From: Punica granatum
Lineage: Eukaryota; Streptophyta; Magnoliopsida; Myrtales; Lythraceae
Direction of reading: 5' to 3'
NCBI RefSeq assembly: GCF_007655135.1
Contig: NC_045127.1
Span: 23,850,199 to 23,914,198, forward strand
DNA length: 64,000 bases
Under the pieces are notes generated by a model. It was not told the DNA's origin. It did no database searches and saw only the letters and a program-made list of their open reading frames with translations. Both the position numbers and the translations under genes were made by a program. Of the stretch, positions 21,739 through 31,027 are shown piece by piece (within the stretch, counting starts at the first letter, position 1; each line of letters starts with the position of its first letter).

Positions 21739-22491
21739 ACCTATCTTAGACGAAAGCTCTATAGATCTATAGAACCAATAGCCTAGTGGTTTTGAAGATG
21801 CTAATCCGTATATAATTCTCCTTCCCAGCTCCTCTCAAGATCAAGATCTAAGACATACCTGGACGATTGGCAGAAGCCTCACACAGTGTTTCCCTGCAGG
21901 TTTTAGTACATACCTTACCCAACTGCTGTTCCTGGATTTAACAATAATAGTAGGCAGACAAACTCAGTAAGACTCTCTATCGATCTTTCTCCTATCCCAA
22001 CTGCTGTACGTAGACGAACGATAATGCACAAGGATAACTCTACTCCAGTCGATAACCTCCATCTACTTAGACGATGTTCATAACACTACCGGGCCATCAC
22101 ATCCAATTTTTTCCCTGAACACTGCCCTGACCGTCGGGACTTACAAAACGGGAATACCTTAGGACTTCCCCCCGGGTTCCTATGAACGGTGAATGTGTAG
22201 GGTCCATTAGAGCGACTAGATGGACATTAGAACCTCATATCATTATTTCTTATGCTAGCATCAGTTCATTGTGATATTGGATCTAGACATCTAAAGAGAC
22301 TTACGCTATGGCTGCCTAATTACTATGTTTACCAGCTTCAGTTCATTGTATAGGATATGCAATAATACACTATAGGAAGAACACAATATGAGATACTACC
22401 AGCCATGAAGGCGGTCCTAGATGACATGACCTAAGAGTTTTACTGGATCTGAGAATCTAATAGGAATATACATCCTATCCCCACTTCTCAT

Positions 22492-22504
22492 GGCTTTGAT
22501 ACCA
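22492..22504 (-). other. tRNA-Met primer binding site, A copy 3
   Basis: The minus strand reads TGGTATCAAAGCC, identical to the component A site at 3985-3997. Confidence 0.78.
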
Positions 22505-22604
22505 TTTCTACCCAAGATCTATCGTAGGGGATAACCATGGAATACATAAAGAACAATGATCTGATATGCATAGACGATTAGGATAAATGTAAGATCAACA
22601 TGGA

Positions 22605-25600
22605 TATATATGTGCTATGCAAAAAATTTATTAAAATAAAAGACAGAGGTTTTCTGCTTAAAACCAAAATATTCATGAAAAATCCGGTCAGCGTAATTAC
22701 GGTAATATCTTTATTTCAATTCCTAATTCTCAATAAAATATATGTTTAATTACCTTACAAAGTACGATATTTACTCATTTTTCTAATTTTAGCTCGCTGT
22801 TTTGAAAATTGCATATTAAGGCAAAAATTATTAATTTAATTACCTGTCTAGTACGACATCATTTATTTCACCAATCTTGATGGAATGTACCAATGTGGCA
22901 TTATATAAGTTCCACATGGTACAAGAAAGTTGATCAAAGTGAGCTCCAATTGAATTTTTAGTAGAAAATTACAATAAATAAAGAAAAAAGAAAGTTAATT
23001 TGAGAACGTGGGAGGAGGGGATGCTGGAGGTAAGGGTATCATCGGCAGCCATCACCCTGAGGTTGGCAGGGACGTCAGTGGTAGCCATGGATTCCACGGG
23101 GGGTGGTCCGACGGGGCAACTTCCGAAAAAATTGACATAATAAATAGCGTTCTGCTAGACGCACGATTAAAACTATAGTTTGTCTTTTTCTGTAATTTTC
23201 AAAACATCATGTTAGGATTAGAAAAATGAGCAAATGTCGTGCTTTTTAGGATCAAACCCAAAATATATGAGCAGCATTCTCAGTAAAATTTTCTACTTAT
23301 TCATTAAAAAAGTTTATTTCTACAAACTATGATAAATATTAATTGTTGTTAATTATAATAATTTAATTAATTTTTTCTCACCACATCATCATAAGACATG
23401 TCTTTTTGATTGGGGGAAGTTGTGCATCGATTAGGGGAGGAGAGAGGAGAAAGAAGAGGGACGCAGAAATGGAATTTAAAGTTATTAAAATTGTTGTTTA
23501 GTCTAAATTTTTGTGATTATAATAATTAATTAAATTAATATAAAATATATCTATATCCACATTGATATATCTATATTAAAAATGGAGGAGGCAATTGGGG
23601 TAGTATTTCCTTTCTAATTTGGCCCATAACAAAACAACTACATTAATAAGATGAAATTAAAAGAGAATGCAGTGCAGCGACTTACGCTTTCGCCTCGTAA
23701 TCAAGATGTTTGATGTTCGATAAGTAATGAGATTATTCGTATCTTTTTAATAATTATTAAGATTTCTATTTCATTATTTTAAACATACGATCTCCTTTAT
23801 AAAGGTAAATTAGTAATTTTGATTGTTTATAACCACTAACTTCTCACCTGCTATTCTCTCTCTCACATGGGGGGCTGTCGTCCTTTTCTATCTCATATCT
23901 CACCATTTATTCTTTGCAATTTTTAATTTCATTAATTAATCAGTATAAACAATATACAAACAAGAAACTAAAAAAAATAATAATTGTATTTCTTTGAAGA
24001 TTCCAAAAGAGTTAAAAAAAATATATATGACTGGCCGTACGTAACAACAGATACATGTCTTGTTGTAGTTACTTGAGAAACAAAACGTGAGATCAAAGGT
24101 AGGATTTTTGTCTTTTTTTATCTTTATATAGTAGTCATTGTGTATGTAAATTGTGAGGTTAACACGGCTGGTTACAAACTTTAAAAAAAAGAAAGAAGAC
24201 CCTCGAGGTAAATAAAGGCCAAAGGTACCATGGGCCCACTCGGGTGAGGCCCACTAGCATTTGCTAAAATCTAGCCGTCGATCTCCACTTGCTGATCATC
24301 CCCCTCCCCTCTTTCCACCGTCTGATCTCACGGGGGAGAACTCACACGTGGCTCTGTCCTTTCGGTACAACTCAAAATATGTGAAAAAGCATGCCTGCGA
24401 CACACGCTAAACGACAAAAACCGGACAGAAACCTCTAAATAGGGGGAAAAAAGAAAGAAGTGAAAAGGGTAATCAAATGATAACTGCCGGTTTGGATTGT
24501 AACTGTGGTTAGGTTCGGTAACCCCGACGCTGAGGTTAACGGTCGAGTGACGCCGTTAATATTTGACCATTACTCAATAAGTCGGGCGCGGAAGTTGCCG
24601 GTAATTGATGCAGAACCTTCCCCAACAAAATTAGTAAGAACTAAATAAAAACAAAAAACAAAAAAAAACCCTTTTAAATTATCATAGAAATTTAATATGT
24701 AATAACTTTTGTAAGACGATAATGTGAAAAACGGAATTTCATGATGGACCAGAACATTATACTGTTCTGCGAGATTGATTGGAAAGCCAATAATATTGTC
24801 ATTTTTTAAGACCTTCAGTAAATGAGATTTTCAACATCTTTGTGATACTCTTTATTAATACTTTGATTGTTAATTGATTATCACAATTCATCCCTATGCC
24901 AGACGCATGATGTTACCTTGAGATGGTTCGGCAGGAACCGGCATGCTCAATTGGCATCGCGAAAGGGCAGCTCGCTCGAACTCAACAAGATTATTTTGAC
25001 TCATGAATTACCAGCAAGAGAGATAATGAGGCATTACCCGGCAGACAGATAACAATGACAGGCCCCCTTCCTGGCCACCGACCTCCTTTGCTTGTTACTT
25101 TGCTTGCAATGCTTGAAAAGCTGAAGTTAAAAATAAATAAATAAACAAAAAGATAAAAGAAAAAGGGTAAAAGGCAGAGTTGAACTTTTTTTGGCTGAAT
25201 AAGGCAGAGTTGGACTTAAACTCCATTAATGTCGTTTCAATTATCTTAAATTTTTAATTAAATAGTAAAATTGGAAAAAAAAAAGCCTTTGCACCAAGAG
25301 TCAATTGGTATACCTTACCCTCCCTTTCTTTTCCTTTTTTTTTAATAATTGTTATCGAGAAGGGGTAACTTTTTTCTCCTAAGAGTGCTTTAATTAGGCA
25401 GTCGTACGTCTAAAAGGATTGATTTAGTAATTAATGAGACATTATTAAAGCATATAATTGCAGATCAAGTCTTGAAACTTGTTCTCTCGGAGGGCACTGT
25501 AAATAACTGTGCTGGAAGTATATGTACTGCAATTTTGAAGCCCAATGGGACCCGACTGAAACAATTCGAGCTAGATCGCTCTTATACACAATAAAATTCT

Positions 25601-26740
25601 CGTGATCATCAATTTTCATCCACCTCAATTCGAAGCACTATAATGTTACTTTATATCTTCTCTAGAAGGGGTTAAAAATGTTTACTCTTTTAGCAATATT
25701 AAGAGGAGGGAAATTTTACTTGAAAAAAAAATCTTTTTTTACTAAATGTTTCGAGATTGGAAAATATGGAATATCTCGTACGAAAGGAAGATGCTAGAAC
25801 TATTTCATAATTTTTAATTGGACATAGAGAATTCAACGGAGAAAAAAAGTAAATTATATCTATATCTATATATATTAGGCTAAATGAGAGTTCGAAAAGT
25901 GAACTCTCCTTTAGCCATGTGTAACAACATGAAAATTTTGCAAAATTTTTTTTTATAAAACTCCCCTATCTTTTCTTTCTTAAGTGATGAGGTACATGCA
26001 CAATAAAAAATGTATATTAAAATATAAGGCCTTTAAAAGAAATATGTCATTTTTTTACATATTTATATTTTATATTTGTATCAATATATCTATAATACTT
26101 TCAATATAGAAACACTGTAAATATATTTCAAGAATTTCAGTACCTTTTTCACTAAAAATGAGTTTTTTAAAAGCAAAATATTACTCTTTTAGGTACTTTT
26201 GAAGTCTTGAAGGGCCATATATTAATTATAAAAGTATATATTAATTTTTCTAATCTTATTTGAATTGTTCTCTATTTCCAATTTCTAAACATTAAAATCT
26301 TCTATAACTAATTCTATCATATATTATTATTATGTTTTACTTTATCATATATAATTATTAAATTCGACGTGTTGAGTTAAAGGAGATGAGTCATCTAATT
26401 GGAAAAATTTACAATAAAATTCCCCATTACTTGAAACTTTTGTTAAAAATAACTATCCTTTAACTTATACACATATAATATAATTATAAATTGATGTGAT
26501 TTTTTGACCATGAAGCATTAATAAAAACAAAGGTAATTTAAACTTGTTGTTCTAAGATGATAGACCTGTGCATCGCACGGGTGAAATTAATCTAGTATAC
26601 TTATTATTCTTTAGTTTTAGACTAGACCAGGTGCATTGTGATCCACAACGAGCCTACAAGTGGTTGGCCATCTTCAACCCAATAGTTTGCACTATAAATC
26701 GGCACCCAATTCTGTAATTCAATGGACACATCACTCAAAG
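22605..26740. other. Intergenic AT-rich DNA, no gene recognised
   Basis: Host DNA to the right of the viral array. It contains poly-A/T tracts, short direct repeats and a few frames under 70 codons without recognisable motifs or coding character. A G/C-richer patch at 24180-24620 with ACGTG and CCGTCGATC-type plant promoter words may be an old promoter, but no gene follows that I can support. Confidence 0.5.
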
Positions 26741-26783
26741 TGCTAGTTGATAATGGGGTCAATGGATCTTATATATAAATCTA

Positions 26784-27228
26784 AAATATCCCTCTTGCAC
26801 AACCGTTGTGCGATGATGGAGCGTGGCAACTCTCCCCTCTTAGCCCCTGCATCCTTGCTGGGCTTTTATCGGCCAGAGTCCAAATATATCTCAATGATTC
26901 GGACTCGTGAGCAGAGGAATAATATCATCGTTAGATGCATGGTGGATGTTTGCTCGGTAGAATTATTTATCAAATGAAAGCTAGATGTATGGATCATGGA
27001 GGAATAATAAAATCTCCCATTTGCATAACCTTTGTGCGATGATGGAGCGTGACAACTCCCCCCTTTTAGCCCCTGCATCGTTGCTGGGCTTTTATCGGCC
27101 ATATTCCAAAGATATCTAAATGATTTGGGCTCTTGAGCAGAGGAATAATATCATTGTTAGCTGCATGGCGAATGTTTGCTCAGTAGAATTATTTATCAAA
27201 TGAAAGCTAGACGTACGGATCATGGAAG
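26784..27228. repeat. Tandem duplication, two copies, period about 226 bp
   Basis: 'cgatgatgga' starts at 26811 and again at 27037, and the flanking 200 bp match closely through 'atttatcaaatgaaagctag'. The copies differ by scattered substitutions, so the duplication is not recent. No coding sense was seen. Confidence 0.75.
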
Positions 27229-27786
27229 TATACTGTATTTTGTATTTATAATCCACAATCCTTTGCTTCAGGCATGTTATTTTACTCTTGTCCATGCATC
27301 GTCTATGGAATCCGTTTGTGATTATATATATACTGCAGTTTTTTATTTTCTCTTCTTTGGTCGGACTATGATTTTCTCTTCAATTTGCCAAGAAAATAAA
27401 AGTGAAATTGAGGAGTGGTAATTTCATAATTATTTATTTCATGGAACTGAATTAAAGACTCGGATAGAGACACACCATCACAAAGAAAGACTCAAACGAA
27501 TTCATAAAAGAACAAAAAAAAGGCTCAAACGATTCCTATAGCTAATCAGCAAACACAAAGTTTAATTCTTTTGAATACAGTTTACAACCCCCAAGTTTGC
27601 AGATCAGCCGAACTTGGAGGAGGTCTCTTGTAGATCTGATTAAGAGAATTGAGAGAGATCTCAATTCATAGGTAAATGATAATATGATTACTAACTATGA
27701 GGTAGAACTTATTGAACCGATTGATTGTTTTGTTCCTATCAAATTCTAGATGAATATCATTAGCCTCAACGATTGTTGACAGAGGC

Positions 27787-28726
27787 TCATCCAATTTGTT
27801 TAAGCCCCGTCTTAGATAGGGTACGCAAAGGAACATATGTATTGGCTTCATATTGCTGTAAGTAAAAGTTATTACTGATACTGAACTATGTAGGAAACAA
27901 TAATAATTACCATGGGATGAATCCACGGCGCCTCAAATTCTCGACCATCATTGATATCATTAAGCTCTATAAATGCTACAGGGGCATTCGCCCTGTTAGT
28001 TGCTCCTTGTGAGCTTTAAGCCTTATCTGTTGAAGTGGGTGGCGTTATCCAATCCGGAATACCCTGCACAAAACGAATTGAGCCTGCAAGAATCGTTGCA
28101 TACCATTCATGAGCAAACTAATTCTCATAGTGAAGCTAAGTTTATTTTTGGGAGAAATGAAAAATTAAATGCACGTAGTATAGTCGAAAGAATTGTGTAC
28201 CTAGGAGTTGGCCAACCGGTGCGCTCTCATTCATGACCCATTGGGTCTGAGTAGCATTGCCTAGGGCCCTAGAAATTAAAAAAATCGAGTCCTGGTACCA
28301 AGTGCCATTCCTCCTCTTCTAAATGTTATTGCCACCGGATCCCAAGATCTTAACCAAAACCCTAACTTCACCCTCCTAATAGTAAGGTGTTGCATCTCCT
28401 CCGCGTTCATGCCCGGCTGACTACGCACGTAAAAATAGTAATGGCTACTGTTTCCCCCGATGACATAAGGGAAACAACTTCCCTCGGGAAAATTCAGCGG
28501 ATAGTGAGATCGAAGGTTTATCTCCATAAACATTTCATCGTCATCTACATGTTCAGGGTCGCTAAGGACCGTGTGATCACCACTCGCATACCAATTCTTT
28601 CTTGCTAGAAACCTCTTGAGAAGCTGTACGTCAGTGGGGAAAAATCTGTCTTAGAACGACCCCATGCTCCCTTAAATGAAGCCTAAGGTCTTGATTAATA
28701 CGATTTTGGGTGTTTCTAGCAGCCAT
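27787..28726 (-). pseudogene. NAC-domain transcription factor-like gene, decayed
   Basis: Three exons with consistent GT-AG ends and phases: 28726-28201, 28083-27911 and 27855-27787. NAC subdomains can be followed: FFPTDVQLLKRFLARK (A), INLRSHYPLNFPEG (B), HYYFYVRSQPG and GFWLRSWDPVAIT (C), and ALGNATQTQWVMNE (D, like TNWVMHEY). Breaks: one-base shifts at homopolymers near 28640 and 28280, and TAA at 28016-28018. It ends at TGA 27787-27789. A TATAAAA lies upstream on minus at 28845-28851. NAC proteins bind DNA as dimers; this copy diverges at many conserved residues and is likely dead, unless the homopolymer shifts are sequence errors. Confidence 0.55.
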
Positions 28727-28844
28727 TGGACGATCTTGAGGGCAAATTCTAATGCAGTAAAAGATTGCAAGAAGCTTTGTGAGAGGAGGGATTGGGAGAG
28801 AGAAAAATCACTCTATAATAAAATTTTGTGAGGGTGGTGAGGGG

Positions 28845-28851
28845 TTTTATA
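28845..28851 (-). promoter_or_regulatory. TATA box of the NAC-like relic
   Basis: The minus strand reads TATAAAA about 120 nt before the ATG at 28726, a normal plant spacing for a short 5' leader. Confidence 0.4.
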
Positions 28852-29189
28852 GGCTAGGGAATAGTGAAGTTCCCCAGTACACATTCCATTTACACTAGCG
28901 GCCGTTGCAGCATAATTGCTGAAGGTATCGAATAGATTTGAGTACGGCTGTTAATTCCACCCCGAATATATCAATAACAATTTAGCTAGAATATCTTCAG
29001 AAAATGGGGAAATTTTTTTTTTATCCGGTGAAGACTAAACCATGCATTCATCAATGGGTGTGGATAAGGGCACTTGTATGGCGTACAATACATATTTAGT
29101 TGGAAAATATATATTGTCTCATATAGATTGAATTGGTAATGTTTTTCATATTAATAAGTAAAATTTTTAAGCTTCACTTCCCAACAGTA

Positions 29190-29705
29190 GAAACGGTCTT
29201 TAGACGATCCTTTTTGCTGAGTTTTGAAAAGCGTCCTGAAAAATTATGCGACAGAGACTTTAGGCAACGTTTTTAGAGACGTCGTCCTAGGTCTAACCTT
29301 TGCCAATAATTTTAAAAGCATTGTTAAAATATTTATAAAATGTTTAAAATATTTAAAATATTTTAATCGGAAATACCTTAGCTATCGCTAGGTTGGCCTA
29401 TGCCGACTCTTTTTGAACTATCGACTAATGATACCCTTTAGTGGATGCTTTCATAAGTGTCAGCCAAGAGATACTTTGGCTGATCCTACTAAGTGTAGGA
29501 CAATAGGGTACTTTTGTTGACTCCTATTAAGCATCGGCCAAAGTACCCATTTGTCGATCCTTTTATAAGCGTTGGCACAGGTACACTTCAGCCTACGCTT
29601 TTTAAAACGTCGGTCAGGAGGTACTTTGGTCAACACTTAATGGGGTCGGCTAAAGTACCTCTTCGGTCGATCATTTTTAAGGGTCGGCCATTACTGACAA
29701 CATGA
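29190..29705. repeat. Degenerate tandem array of GTCGGCC-type units
   Basis: Units of about 50-60 bp with recurring 'gtcggccaaagtacc', 'ggtcgatcntttttaag' and variants. Such subterminal arrays are typical of CACTA-type transposons; no transposase is seen, so this would be a non-autonomous remnant. Confidence 0.45.
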
Positions 29706-29735
29706 TGTCGACATATTGTTAGTGGCTTATCTAAA

Positions 29736-30033
29736 GAGTAGAATACCACTGTCGCCATCCAGTTATTCATTAGCAATCATTTTTACTCCTGATATATTTT
29801 TGCCACCAATTAGCTCCAAATGTTGACACTCCGTCTACCATTTATATCATTCTGTTAACCTCCGTGACGGAAAATTCATGGACGGCGTTACCTTTTCCGT
29901 CACTTTTCCTTTACGGAATGGTATAAATGGTAAACGAAATGCCAACGTTTAGGGTTAATTAGTGGCAAAAATATGTCATGAGCAAAAACGATTGCTAATA
30001 AATAAGTGGATAGCAACAGTGGTAGTCTACTCC
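29736..30033. mobile_element. Mutator-type MITE, long TIRs, 9-bp TSD
   Basis: A 298-bp element whose two halves are near-perfect inverted repeats of about 130 bp (left end gagtagaataccactg, right end cagtggtagtctactcc). It is flanked by TTATCTAAA at 29727-29735 and 30034-30042. A 9-bp target duplication with long TIRs is the Mutator signature. It has no coding capacity. Confidence 0.8.
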
Positions 30034-30295
30034 TTATCTAAAAGAGCGAGACATATAAGTGGTAGCTACAGATAACATGTTGCCGATAACATATTATAAT
30101 AATACAACAAATCTATAAATATAAAATATTATAATTATTGTAAATTTTACTAAGTACAAATTTAATTAAAATTTTCAATATTAATCTTATCTCGAAAAGC
30201 ATACATGAATGCAGGAGAAAATATCAAAATCTATCTTTATAGTAAATGGAATGAATATAAAAAGGCACAAATGCAGAAATAAAAAAATTATCTCG

Positions 30296-30575
30296 TGATC
30301 ACGACCAACCCAAGCGATGATTGTCAATAGGCTGGACTAACATTGGATTTAACCCAAAAAAGAATTATGATATTTCTAACGTCATGTTTAAAAATTATCA
30401 TTGAAAACCCCGTTAATTGTAAGTGGTATTCGAAATTCATTTAAAACATCTTGCGACTATGATCAACCCATGCGAGGATTGTCAATAGGCTGGAGTAACC
30501 TTGCATTTAACCAAAAAAGAATTAAAATATTTCTAACGTCACGATAAAAACTATTTAAATTGCGATGGTGACTTG
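30296..30575. repeat. Diverged tandem duplication, period about 159 bp
   Basis: 'gattgtcaataggctgga' occurs at about 30319 and about 30476 within two longer similar stretches that share 'tttaacc', 'aaaaaagaatta' and 'atttctaacgtca'. No coding sense. Confidence 0.6.
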
Positions 30576-30892
30576 AAATAAAACTTTTATATTTAGGTAA
30601 ATAAATATTAAAATATGTACAAGCCTTACATGATATCATAAATAAACTAATATAAAAAAATCAAAATAAAAAGGAAAAATTTGATAATTTGACACATGGC
30701 CATTATAAACAAGAGATTTAGTATATTAAGATGTTTTTGCTAACGTGGTAGCTACGTCTGCAAATAAATCGAAAATTTAGTGAAAAAGATTGTATGATAG
30801 ATGTGAAATAAAATGAAAATTTATGATTTTACATTAAAAAATAAGTCATGGTAGATTTAAATCAAATTTTAAAAATTTCCATTCTAATGAGG

Positions 30893-31025
30893 TGAGGTGA
30901 GTATATTCAATTATATAGGTGCCGTATATGACTATCAAAGGAAAGTACATAAATGTGTATTGATACATGCCTAAAGTGCAACAAGTATAGATGGAAATCT
31001 ATGATTTCGCATCATCCTCTATTAC
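30893..31025 (-). repeat. 3' LTR of the minus-strand copia element
   Basis: About 133 bp, beginning on plus with tgaggtgagtatattc and ending cctctattac. It matches 39100-39232 with few differences. Confidence 0.75.
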
Positions 31026-31027
31026 TC

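Larger units (their letters stand above)
703..22604. mobile_element. Endogenous pararetrovirus array, components A and B
   Basis: A contiguous block of Caulimoviridae-type sequence. Order: a 5'-truncated component A (+) from 703; a second component A (+) ending near 10178; component B (-) from about 10184 to about 16.3 kb; a third component A (-) ending at 22604. Copies 1 and 2 form a head-to-tail tandem: position 703 matches 7272, giving a unit of about 6.57 kb. On the minus strand, copy 3 runs head-to-tail into B. The two tandems meet tail-to-tail. There is no integrase and no flanking target duplication, as expected for a pararetrovirus inserted by host repair. The absence of the capsid from A and of the polymerase from B argues for a bipartite parent. 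Florendovirus is the best genus guess. Confidence 0.85.
16311..22604 (-). mobile_element. Component A, copy 3 (minus strand)
   Basis: Same gene order as copy 2 but inverted: leader, short leader ORF, ORF1 and ORF2. Homology stops at 22604, a point about 10 nt beyond the poly(A) signal equivalent and upstream of the primer site, so the copy lacks its own promoter and transcript start. It feeds directly into component B through the shared control region. Confidence 0.75.

Noticed and set aside
24867..25052. 61-codon frame in AT-rich intergenic DNA
   Set aside because: No motif, no supporting splice or promoter context.
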